Made by a program: the position numbers and the translations under genes. DNA of 64,000 bases, from the NCBI GenBank assembly GCA_013178415.1, contig JABLXA010000004.1, positions 248,001 to 312,000 on the forward strand, in the 5' to 3' direction. Positions 33,446-41,400 of the stretch are shown piece after piece. Below the pieces are notes generated by a model that was not told the origin of the DNA, made no database searches, and saw nothing but the letters and a program-made list of their open reading frames with translations. The DNA comes from Bacillota bacterium. Its GTDB lineage: Bacteria; Bacillota; SHA-98; Ch115. The stretch's first letter is position 1. Every line of letters begins with the position of its first letter.

Positions 33446-34438
33446 CTAGACAATGCTCACCCTGAGATCATGTGACCCGTCTGGTCGCGCGAACTCATAG
33501 AAATAGTAGAATTTGTCCTCATGCGGCACGACCTCTATGTAGCGGAGGGTGCCGGGGCTGTTGGGGGAAGTGAGTATGGGACCACCCGGCGTCAGCCTTT
33601 CGAAATGGACGAGGTCAAAGCTTATGGCAAGGCCGGTCTTCTCCTCATAATTATCTTTTACATCGGGTATTCCATCATAGAACGCAGTGAATACCGGTGG
33701 CGCGTAGACGATTGACGATATGCGCGTTGCGTATTTGTCCCATCCAGAGTCTCCAGGGGACAGCACATCCCCAATCCATGAGAAATTCACGCCATCCAGG
33801 CTTACCGCGAGGCCGGTGCATGACTTGGTTATACCTGTATTGTAAACATCAAATGTCGCATGCATCGCTTTCCTGGTCTCATGGTCGGCGTTTGGCGCTG
33901 GCGGAGCATAGCTCAAAAACATGTAGTACTTCCCGCCAACAATCAGAATATATGGATCTTTGACTCCTTCCACTCCTATATCTGCCGCGCAGAGGATCTT
34001 GGTGCGTTTGTGGATATCGAATTTTGAGGGGCTTTCGGCTTCCAAGAGATCAATTCGCCATCTGCCGTCTGCGGGATCTACGTAGCTCATGTAAAGCCGG
34101 TAAATTCCTCCCGGAGTCTTGACCAACGCAGCCCGTTCCATAGATTCCGTATTAAGGTCTTGTTTGGTGGCTTTCCAGATCTGATTAAGCGTAATTCCAT
34201 CTTCACTCTCGTAAATGCGGCACTCATAACCCCGTCCCTCACCACGGGGTTTTCTCAGTCTGCAGTAGATATAGAATCTCCGCGTCTCATCATCGTAGAT
34301 GGCGCTCGGAGCGCCGATCCAGTAGCCATTTCCCTGGCCGGGAGGATCTGCGATTGGCATGCCTGTTTTAGGATTGAAGAGAGGTACAGTGCCGAGCCAG
34401 TGTTTGCCATTGCAGCGCAATTCATAAATTCGGTTCAT
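33446..34438 (-). CDS. Five-bladed beta-propeller glycosidase-like protein
   Basis: The 330-residue protein shows the repeated blades of GH43/GH32/GH130-like propellers: YWIGAPSAIYDDETRRFYIYC, ECRIYESEDGI, GVEGVKDPYILIVGGKYYMF and LAVSLDGVNFSWIGD. The candidate acid residues sit in APSAIYDD and VKDPYI, as in such propellers. There is no signal peptide, so it would act in the cytoplasm. I cannot assign a family or substrate. GGAGGG precedes ATG 34438. It is transcribed away from the sugar cluster that starts at 34740. Confidence 0.65.
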   Translation of the reverse strand: MNRIYELRCNGKHWLGTVPLFNPKTGMPIADPPGQGNGYWIGAPSAIYDDETRRFYIYCRLRKPRGEGRGYECRIYESEDGITLNQIWKATKQDLNTESMERAALVKTPGGIYRLYMSYVDPADGRWRIDLLEAESPSKFDIHKRTKILCAADIGVEGVKDPYILIVGGKYYMFLSYAPPAPNADHETRKAMHATFDVYNTGITKSCTGLAVSLDGVNFSWIGDVLSPGDSGWDKYATRISSIVYAPPVFTAFYDGIPDVKDNYEEKTGLAISFDLVHFERLTPGGPILTSPNSPGTLRYIEVVPHEDKFYYFYEFARPDGSHDLRVSIV

Positions 34439-34739
34439 TAGTGGAATCCCTCCGTGAAATCAAGTTTTAATGGTTAATTAGTTTGATATATGAATTTATT
34501 CTCCATAACCCGTCAGAATCCTTCTAACTGAGAAAGGCATGGCAGGAGTTTTAACATTTTTTTATTTGCGCCCGAGAAAATCTCAAAATCAAGAAGGGGA
34601 TTTTGAAGTTATGTAGAAATGAATTCATACGTCGACTTAATTAAATAGTTATTTACTTCAATGATGTAAAGATGTTTGTTTTTGAGTGTATTAATTTGTG
34701 CGGCGAACGATCATTTTTCTTTGATTGGAGGGCTAGGCG
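34439..34739. other. AT-rich divergent regulatory region
   Basis: No gene is seen. The stretch is much richer in A and T than its surroundings and contains small palindromes such as TTTAC-N9-GTAAA (about 34651-34669) and AAAATC-N8-GATTTT. It must hold promoters for both divergent genes, but I could not fix their boxes with confidence. Confidence 0.4.
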
Positions 34740-35819
34740 GTGGCTGTTAGAGTTGGGGTTATAGGATGCGGGAGAATCGCCAGAGGAGCGCACCTTCCGA
34801 ATTATGCGCGACTGGAGGGGGTGGAAATTGCCGCTCTGTGCGATACAGATGAAAGAGCTTTGAGCGCTGTCGCAGGGCAATATGGTGTAAGTAATATCTT
34901 TACCAGGCCGCAAGATCTCCTTGACAAAGGCGGCGTAGACGCAGTAAGCGTTTGTACGCCCAATGTCTACCATAAAGACATAGTGATGGCTGCGCTTAGA
35001 AAGAGGAAGCATGTCCTATGCGAAAAGCCTATGGCCATGAATGCCGGAGAGGCTGAGGCCATGTTGGAAGAGGCGAGAAGAACAGGAGTAGTCAATATGG
35101 TGAGTTTCACCCATCGCTTCAACCCAACGATGGCTTTTGTAAGAGAGGTCATAGAAGAAGGCAGACTCGGTAGGCTATATCATTTCAGAGTGCTCTGCTC
35201 AGTAGAACGCATAATGAACCCTGAGGTCGGGCTGGAGTGGCGGCTGATTCGCGAGCAAACTGGCAGCGGCGCCTTGGGTGATCTAGCGTCTCATATGGTA
35301 GATCTATCCACCTTCTTGATGGGGAATTATTCTGGACCCATTATGGAGGTTTCGGGTGTGACGACCATTTTCATTAAGCAGCGCAAGAGGCTCGATGGCT
35401 CCGGGTTGGGCGAAGTGACTGCCGATGATGCTGCTGCCTTCATTGCCTCCTATGAGAAGGGAGTTATGGGGGTATTTGAAGTAAGTAGATTTTCACCAGG
35501 CCGGGTCCATATTGAAATTGATGGTAGCAAGGGGTCTCTAATCTATGACTCGTCCAGGCCCAATACGGTTTTGGTGAAGCTTGAAGAGTCTTTTGGTGAT
35601 TACTTCAAAGAATTTAGGCCAGTGGAGGTGCCGAAGTCGTTTCTGGACAGGTTGGGTTACTCGCCCGAAATGTTCTTCAACGAGATCAAGTGTTTCGTCG
35701 ACGGGGTAAGGGAAGGCGTCCAGGTTAAACCCGATTTCTATGACGGGCTCATATGCCAGAAGGTTCTGGATGCCGTCCTCGCTTCTTCTGAAGAAAAGGT
35801 CGCCAAAAGGATCTCATGA
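34740..35819 (+). CDS. Gfo/Idh/MocA family NAD(P)-dependent sugar oxidoreductase
   Basis: The N-terminal Rossmann domain begins VGVIGCGRIARGAHLPNY; CEKPMAMN has the conserved EKP lysine, and GALGDLASHMVDLSTFLMG holds the substrate-binding Asp and His of the C-terminal domain. It is a complete member of 359 residues. GTG 34740 follows GGAGGG. It starts a run of co-directional genes (epimerase, binding protein, permeases, second Gfo/Idh), which together suggest oxidation and epimerisation of an imported sugar or inositol. The substrate cannot be read from the sequence. Confidence 0.9.
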   Translation: MAVRVGVIGCGRIARGAHLPNYARLEGVEIAALCDTDERALSAVAGQYGVSNIFTRPQDLLDKGGVDAVSVCTPNVYHKDIVMAALRKRKHVLCEKPMAMNAGEAEAMLEEARRTGVVNMVSFTHRFNPTMAFVREVIEEGRLGRLYHFRVLCSVERIMNPEVGLEWRLIREQTGSGALGDLASHMVDLSTFLMGNYSGPIMEVSGVTTIFIKQRKRLDGSGLGEVTADDAAAFIASYEKGVMGVFEVSRFSPGRVHIEIDGSKGSLIYDSSRPNTVLVKLEESFGDYFKEFRPVEVPKSFLDRLGYSPEMFFNEIKCFVDGVREGVQVKPDFYDGLICQKVLDAVLASSEEKVAKRIS

Positions 35820-35883
35820 TTTCATAGAAGATTACTGAAGAATATTGCGCTGGACGCAGCCATCTCAGAGAGGAGAGATTTTC

Positions 35884-36666
35884 TTGAAAATAGGGGTATG
35901 TTTACCGAGTCTTGGTCTACCACTTGAACAGGCTTTGGTTGAGTGCCCAGGATTAGGTATTCGGGGGCTTCAAGTTTGGCCAGTGAAGGAGCTTGCACCA
36001 GAGGGCTTGGATTTAGATGCGCGTAAATCTCTCAGAGCAAAGATAGAGGGCCATCAGATGGAGATATGCGCTCTTGGAGGGGGATTGAACCTAATGGTCC
36101 CCGACAAGCATAGAGAAAATATAGAGCGTTTTAAGGAATTCCTTGATCTGAGCCGGGATATTGGAAGCGGGATAGTGACGACAGAAAGCAAATCGCCCCC
36201 TGCCAATGTATCAATCGATGAGGCCTGGGATCTTTTTATGCGGGGAATACGAGAGATCGCGCTCCACGCGCAAAAGACGGGGACTTACTTTGCAGTAGAA
36301 CTCGGCCCGGGTTGCTTGATCGATACCCCAGATAAATTCCTGAAACTTGCCGAAGGAGTTAAAAGCCCCAATCTCAAGGTCAATTATGATCCTGGGAATG
36401 TAATAATGGCAGGCCTTGATCCGATAGAGGGCCTCCGGACGCTGCGGGAGTTCGTGGTTCATACCCATATGAAGGATGCAGTTTATAGTCCTGGTGGAAA
36501 GTATTCTGAAGTCGCTCTCGGCACCGGAGCACTGGATCTTCCAAGGTACATAAAGGAGCTACGTGCCATTGGTTATGATGGATACCTCACCATAGAACGT
36601 GAAACAGGGCCGGATCCTGTCGGCGATGTGCGCAGGGCCGTGGGGCTCTTAAGAGAGCTTCTATAG
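35884..36666 (+). CDS. Sugar phosphate isomerase/epimerase-like TIM-barrel protein (AP endonuclease 2 fold)
   Basis: This is a xylose-isomerase-like TIM barrel: LKIGVCLPSLG, GLQVWPVKEL, GTYFAVELGP (metal-binding Glu), LKVNYDPGNVIMAG (Asp), VVHTHMKDA (the HxK/D metal site) and YLTIERE (final Glu). Such enzymes isomerise or epimerise sugars and inosose. TTG 35884 was chosen because AGAGAGGAGAG precedes it closely and the family sequence starts there. It is 260 residues long and directly follows the Gfo/Idh gene. Confidence 0.85.
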   Translation: MKIGVCLPSLGLPLEQALVECPGLGIRGLQVWPVKELAPEGLDLDARKSLRAKIEGHQMEICALGGGLNLMVPDKHRENIERFKEFLDLSRDIGSGIVTTESKSPPANVSIDEAWDLFMRGIREIALHAQKTGTYFAVELGPGCLIDTPDKFLKLAEGVKSPNLKVNYDPGNVIMAGLDPIEGLRTLREFVVHTHMKDAVYSPGGKYSEVALGTGALDLPRYIKELRAIGYDGYLTIERETGPDPVGDVRRAVGLLRELL

Positions 36667-36846
36667 TATTTCGCTTTGGAGCCTCTTTGGATGGTATTTT
36701 CCGGGAGGAGGAAGGGGGGATTGATTGCGGCCGAGAGGATTAGGCTATAGGATAGATCGGGGTACAAACTTGCCGCTAATACCTATCGTGTCTGGCATAT
36801 TTAACTGATAATGCTAAGGATTTCTGAGAGTGGAGGGAAGTAATAT

Positions 36847-38154
36847 ATGAAGAATTCAAGAATTTTCAATGGGTTTACGAGAATACGTGTATTGGCCATC
36901 ACCTGTCTACTTGCGACAACGATCTTGGGCATTATAGGTTTTTATACAGCTGAAGCCGCGCCAAAGGCCCAGATAACCTGGCTATGTCCGGGTGACTTCA
37001 CTGTGCAAAAGGCCCACCAGAAGATTGTGGATGAATTTAATAAGCGCTTCCCGGATATTAGGGTGAACTACCAGCATGTCACTGTAGGGGCAGATTATAT
37101 GCCAAAGCTACAGACTATGATAGCCGGTGGTTCTGCTCCAGATATATTTCAGATAGATCCTTGGTACTTTGCAGGTCTGGTAAGAAAAGGAGGTCTCTCA
37201 AACCTTCAACCATATGCGGACAAGACAAAAGGATTCGATGAGGGAGATTTCTTCCCCAATTCTCTCGCCGGATTCAAATATAAAGGTGATATCTATGGGA
37301 TTCCCAGAGAGGGTGGTCCAAGTCTCCTTGCATTCAACAAAGATCTCTTTAAGGCAGCCGGCTTGAAACCTCCTACAGATAGCTGGACCTGGACTGATCT
37401 TCTGAATGCCGCGAGAAAGCTCACAAAACGTGATGCCTCCGGGCGCGTTACCCAATATGGGTTCCAGTGGGGACATTGGGCTGAGTGGGTATGGTCAAAT
37501 GGGGGCGACATTCTTAGCCATGATAATAAAGAATGCGTTCTCGATCAGGCGCCTGCGGTAGAAGCTCTCCAGTGGCTCGCCGACCTGATCCATAAGGAAA
37601 AGGTGGCGCCTCCGGTTGAGGCTCTAACTGAACAGAATCCCATTGAGATGTTTATGATGGGCAGGCTCGCTACCCTTGTTACTGTGCGCTCCTTCTGGTA
37701 CCGGTTAAAGGATGTGAGGTTTGAGTGGGGTATGGAGCTTTTGCCTAAGGGTAAGGCTGGCAGGGTCCCCGTGCTCAACGCCAACGCCCTCTGTGTTTCC
37801 TCTTCATCTAAACATCCCGAGGCAGCCTGGACTTTCATCAACTGGGCCCTTGGCGTAGATGGGTGGAATATAAGGTTCGAGGCCGCTCAACAAGCAGGAG
37901 TTCCTCAGCGATTATCTGTGACGGCTTCTGAAGGATATTTAAGTAATGGCAATCCGTGGCTCTCGCGTGTAACTAATCAAAAGATAGTAAAGGGCGTCTA
38001 TGAAGCCAGATTCTTGCCTCTGATCCCGGCATGGTCCGAGATAGAGCGGACGATTACACCTGAACTTGATCTTCTCTGGAGCGGGAAGGCGACAGCGAAA
38101 GAGGCCGTCTCCCGGATAAAGCCTGCCGTCGACGCTATCTTGAAGAAACAATAG
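36847..38154 (+). CDS. Sugar ABC transporter substrate-binding protein with signal-peptidase-I signal
   Basis: An extracytoplasmic solute-binding protein of the carbohydrate type (435 residues): AQITWLCPGDF, FNKRFPDIRVNYQHV, IAGGSAPDIFQIDPWYFA and a late SSSKHPEAAWTFINWAL. The first 38 residues are a signal sequence ending in TAEAAPKA, with an AxA-type cleavage site and no convincing lipobox (the only nearby Cys, in LAITC, has a poor context). Monoderm Bacillota usually lipidate such proteins, so a soluble periplasmic form would fit two membranes. GGAGGG precedes the ATG. The two permease genes follow after a hairpin. Confidence 0.93.
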   Translation: MKNSRIFNGFTRIRVLAITCLLATTILGIIGFYTAEAAPKAQITWLCPGDFTVQKAHQKIVDEFNKRFPDIRVNYQHVTVGADYMPKLQTMIAGGSAPDIFQIDPWYFAGLVRKGGLSNLQPYADKTKGFDEGDFFPNSLAGFKYKGDIYGIPREGGPSLLAFNKDLFKAAGLKPPTDSWTWTDLLNAARKLTKRDASGRVTQYGFQWGHWAEWVWSNGGDILSHDNKECVLDQAPAVEALQWLADLIHKEKVAPPVEALTEQNPIEMFMMGRLATLVTVRSFWYRLKDVRFEWGMELLPKGKAGRVPVLNANALCVSSSSKHPEAAWTFINWALGVDGWNIRFEAAQQAGVPQRLSVTASEGYLSNGNPWLSRVTNQKIVKGVYEARFLPLIPAWSEIERTITPELDLLWSGKATAKEAVSRIKPAVDAILKKQ

Positions 38155-38164
38155 CAGCGAAATT

Positions 38165-38204
38165 GCTTCCCTGGCAGGAGGATAAGTTCCTCTGCCAGGG
38201 AAGC
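38165..38204 (+). repeat. Stable hairpin between binding-protein and permease genes
   Basis: GCTTCCCTGGCA pairs with TGCCAGGGAAGC and GAGG with CCTC inside, with one bulged G. There is no T-tract. Such a hairpin can stabilise the upstream mRNA and lower permease expression relative to the binding protein. Confidence 0.7.
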
Positions 38205-38264
38205 ATGCCAGTCTACGTTTTGGCTTTAACTTTGTTTGTGGAAACTGGAGGGATATGAGCTGAT

Positions 38265-39191
38265 ATGATGAATTCGCGTCGGGCTACTGGGCGTCGTAGC
38301 AGGCTGATGTTTCGCGAGCATATTGATGGCTGGATCTTTGCGCTTCCATGGCTCCTCGGTTTTGCCATATGGACCCTGGGACCCATGATTGCTTCTCTCA
38401 TATTTGCCTTTACCGATTACGACATGGTAACCCCACCCAGGTGGATAGGCATGGGCAATCTAAGGGAGCTTATTAGGGACCCGCTGATAGTCCACTCTCT
38501 TAAAGTTACAACTCTCTATGCCGTGGCAAGCGTGCCCCTTAATATCTGCCTTGGCCTTATCTTGGCTATGCTACTCAATAGCAAAATCCGTGGGCTCCGG
38601 TGGTACAGGACAGGCTATTATCTTCCTTCCGTACTTTCAGGGGTGGCCGCCGCGCTTCTCTGGAGATGGATTTTTTCTCCTGATTTTGGACTATTCAACC
38701 TGGTATTATCATGGTTTGGTATAAAGGGACCCGCCTGGCTTGCCGACGAAAGATGGGCACTGCCGGCTTTGGTCATCATGAGCCTGTGGGGCGTCGGGGG
38801 CGGCATGATAATCTACCTCGCTGGTCTCCAGGGCATCCCCACAGAGCTATATGAGGCCGCCGAGGTGGATGGAGCGGGACTCTTGGCGAAGACCTTCCAT
38901 GTGACTATCCCCATGATGAGCCCAGTGATATTCTACCAACTTGTAATGGGTGTCATCGGATCATTACAGGTTTTTACTCAGGGTTATATCATAACTGCGG
39001 GTGGCCCGCATAATGCAACCCTTTTCTATATGTTGCATCTCTATCGTAATGCCTTTGAGTATTTCAGGATGGGGTATGCCTCGGTAATGGCCTGGGTACT
39101 TTTCTTCTATATTCTGATCTTGACGCTATTCGTATTCAAGTCATCTGCAGCCTGGGTATATTATGAGGGGCAGTTAAGAGGGGGGAGATAA
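38265..39191 (+). CDS. Carbohydrate ABC transporter permease (UgpA/MalF type)
   Basis: An integral membrane protein of 308 residues with six predicted helices and the cytoplasmic EAA loop TELYEAAEVDGAGLLAKTFH followed by ITIPMMSP-like VTIPMMSP, where the ATPase docks. The N-terminal DGWIFALPWLLGFAIWTLGP is typical for the UgpA branch. It pairs with the following permease and the preceding binding protein. It may start at either of two adjacent ATG codons. No ATPase gene is in the cluster. Confidence 0.92.
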   Translation: MMNSRRATGRRSRLMFREHIDGWIFALPWLLGFAIWTLGPMIASLIFAFTDYDMVTPPRWIGMGNLRELIRDPLIVHSLKVTTLYAVASVPLNICLGLILAMLLNSKIRGLRWYRTGYYLPSVLSGVAAALLWRWIFSPDFGLFNLVLSWFGIKGPAWLADERWALPALVIMSLWGVGGGMIIYLAGLQGIPTELYEAAEVDGAGLLAKTFHVTIPMMSPVIFYQLVMGVIGSLQVFTQGYIITAGGPHNATLFYMLHLYRNAFEYFRMGYASVMAWVLFFYILILTLFVFKSSAAWVYYEGQLRGGR

Positions 39192-39195
39192 CACT

Positions 39196-40107
39196 ATGTC
39201 AAGTGACGCCATGTCAATAAGTAATCCAACGCAATCGGCGAGGACGCAAAAACGCCTTAGAAACCCGCTCCATTCCAAACGTATGCGAGGAATCATGGGT
39301 GCAATTATTGTTCATCTCGTGCTGTTAACAGGGTTGGTATTCATTCTTATGCCTCTTGCATGGTCGATCTCTACCTCGTTGAAGGAGCCCGGAGCCGTCT
39401 TTACCTATCCACCAGAATGGATTCCGAGACCGGTGGTGTGGCGGAATTATATAGACGCATGGACAGTGCTTCCCTTCTTTCGATACCTCTGGAATACGAC
39501 AATGATCACTACTTTTTCAATAGTGGGGAGATTGCTTGCTTGTTCTCTCGCGGCTTTTGCGTTTTCAAGGCTGCGCTGGCCGGGTAGAGATGTCCTATTT
39601 TTTATGATGCTGTCAACCATGATGCTCCCCAGCCAGGTCACACTGATTCCAACATTCATCCTCTTTCGCAAGCTTGGCTGGGTTAATACCTTTTTGCCTC
39701 TGATAATTCCTAAATTCTTCGCAGAGCCTTTCTTCACGTTTCTTATGCGCCAGTTTTTCATGACGATACCGATCCAAATGGATGAGGCGGCCAGAATAGA
39801 TGGTTGCACGAATTTTTCTATTTTTTCGAAGATCATCATGCCCCTCTCTAAACCCGTGTTTATTGCGGTAGCCATTTTCGTGTTCAACGCCAACTGGAAT
39901 GACTTCTTTGCTCCTCTGATTTATCTTCATGATTCCGACAAGTTTACCCTTGCCCTTGGGTTGAGAGCATTCCAGGGGCAATTCGGTACTGAATGGAATC
40001 TGATGATGGCGGCATCTAACCTGGTTCTATTGCCGGTGGTTTTGTTGTTCTTCTTTGCTCAGAAATACTTTATGCAAGGAGTTGTAATTACGGGCCTTAA
40101 GGGTTAA
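39196..40107 (+). CDS. Carbohydrate ABC transporter permease (UgpE/MalG type)
   Basis: The second membrane subunit, 303 residues with six predicted helices. The EAA loop is IQMDEAARIDGCTNFSIFSK followed by IIMPLSKP. SISTSLKEPGAVFTYPPEW and the closing FFAQKYFMQGVVITGLKG are characteristic of the UgpE branch. It starts four bases after the first permease. The N-terminal 30 residues are polar and poorly conserved. The ATP-binding partner is probably the protein encoded at 28707. Confidence 0.92.
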   Translation: MSSDAMSISNPTQSARTQKRLRNPLHSKRMRGIMGAIIVHLVLLTGLVFILMPLAWSISTSLKEPGAVFTYPPEWIPRPVVWRNYIDAWTVLPFFRYLWNTTMITTFSIVGRLLACSLAAFAFSRLRWPGRDVLFFMMLSTMMLPSQVTLIPTFILFRKLGWVNTFLPLIIPKFFAEPFFTFLMRQFFMTIPIQMDEAARIDGCTNFSIFSKIIMPLSKPVFIAVAIFVFNANWNDFFAPLIYLHDSDKFTLALGLRAFQGQFGTEWNLMMAASNLVLLPVVLLFFFAQKYFMQGVVITGLKG

Positions 40108-40131
40108 GACGTTGCAGGAGGTATGGTAACA

Positions 40132-41046
40132 ATGAAAAAAGTAGCAGTTATCGGAGAACACCTGATCCACAGGTATGTATATCCTTCCTTCTTCAATGGC
40201 TTTGATCCGGAGCTTATGGAGAAGAACGGTGGATGGGCGGCTGATCTAGTCAGGGGTAAGACAACAGAGAGTATTGTGCCAGGGGCGAGAATCAATTATA
40301 TCTGGTGTGGCGACCGCCAGCTGGCTGAGAATCTTGCTGCCACATGCTTCATTGACAATGTTGCGGATCGCTTCGACGAAATGGTTGATGAAGTGGATGC
40401 TGTCATGATTCTAGAGGATGATGGGAATCTCCATCTGGGCCTTGCGCGTCCTTACATTGAAAGAGGAAAGGCCGTGTTCTTTGACAAACCATTTGCCTGC
40501 ACTGCCAGGGATGCTCGGGCCATAGTGGATCTGGCCCGGAAATATGGCGCGAAAATTATCGCTGGATCAGCTCTCAAGTATTCAGTAGAGCTCAATGATC
40601 TGTTATCCAGGGTTCCGCAGGATGCCATTAAGAGCGTCTATGTGGCTGGCCCTGGTCAATGGTTAAATTATGGTGTCCATGTCGTGGAGGCGCTCCAGAC
40701 AATCTTGGGATCTGGCGCCATGAGGGTGCGGAATGTTGGAACAGAAGAAACCGACCTGGTGTGTGTAGATTATCAAGATGGTAGATTTGGGATACTTCAG
40801 GTGAGCCGGACTATTTGTCCCGGCTTTAGTATCGTTGCCTGCACCAAGGATAGCGCGGAGTATGTGCAGGTTCAAGATTCTTATCACTTCTACTCAACGC
40901 TTGCAAAAGCGATGGGCAAGACATTCGTCGGAGGTGAGGAGCCGTTCCCGCTCGAACGCTATATCGAGACAGCGGAGATCCTGGAGGCAGGGGAAAGATC
41001 TCTACGGCTAGGAGGCCTCCCAGTGGACCTTTCTGATCTGGTCTAA
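40132..41046 (+). CDS. Divergent Gfo/Idh/MocA-like oxidoreductase with DKP instead of EKP
   Basis: The Rossmann-like start KKVAVIGEHLIHRYVYP, VDAVMILEDDGNLHLGLARP and AVFFDKPFACTARDARAIVD resemble Gfo/Idh proteins, but the signature EKP reads DKP and the glycine-rich loop is replaced by GEHLIH. The C-terminal half contains a short NYGVHVVEALQTILG helix that corresponds to the GxHxxD region. At 304 residues it is shorter than usual. ATG 40132 was chosen because AGGAGG lies ten bases before it. It closes the sugar cluster; its substrate is unknown, and an inactive or altered enzyme is possible. Confidence 0.75.
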   Translation: MKKVAVIGEHLIHRYVYPSFFNGFDPELMEKNGGWAADLVRGKTTESIVPGARINYIWCGDRQLAENLAATCFIDNVADRFDEMVDEVDAVMILEDDGNLHLGLARPYIERGKAVFFDKPFACTARDARAIVDLARKYGAKIIAGSALKYSVELNDLLSRVPQDAIKSVYVAGPGQWLNYGVHVVEALQTILGSGAMRVRNVGTEETDLVCVDYQDGRFGILQVSRTICPGFSIVACTKDSAEYVQVQDSYHFYSTLAKAMGKTFVGGEEPFPLERYIETAEILEAGERSLRLGGLPVDLSDLV

Positions 41047-41113
41047 GCGCATACTGCCATTCTGCTATGTGAAGACGATACTGACCTTATGTCCCGCTCT
41101 GGGAGGCCCGAAC

Positions 41114-41335
41114 GATGCTCATCCCGACGGCATTGATTCCGTCCTTCTTCCTGATCCCTCGAGACGTGGGTTTAATGCGGGTATGCCCGGAGAGGTGCCA
41201 AATGCCGCAAATGCGCCGAAGGGATGCCGTCTGCACCCGCGGTGTCCCCATGTTCTGGAAATATGTCGCTCAGTCGCGCCTCCCCTGAAGAACGCGGTAG
41301 AGGGACACCTGGTTGCCTGCCATATAGCCATATAG
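41114..41335 (+). pseudogene. Remnant of an oligopeptide/dipeptide ABC transporter ATP-binding protein (C-terminal tail)
   Basis: Only the C-terminal oligopeptide-transporter tail remains: PGEVPNAANAPKGCRLHPRC, then PHVLEICRSVAPPL and GHLVACH, with the cysteines of that domain. The nucleotide-binding domain is absent. The preceding residues (PDPSRRGFNAG) still resemble the linker. This is a leftover of a deleted opp/dpp operon. Confidence 0.72.
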
Positions 41336-41377
41336 TATACACTGGTAATTGAAGTCAGGATGGTGTATACTGGCTAT
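41324..41377. repeat. Inverted repeat upstream of the MFS gene
   Basis: ATAGCCA-(tat)-AGTATACAC is mirrored by GTGTATACT(GGCTAT) after 20 bases. The right arm contains TATACT, a possible -10 box of the MFS gene, so this may be an operator; it also overlaps the end of the transporter remnant. Confidence 0.5.
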
Positions 41378-41400
41378 GTAATCGGGAGGGACCGGAGCGG

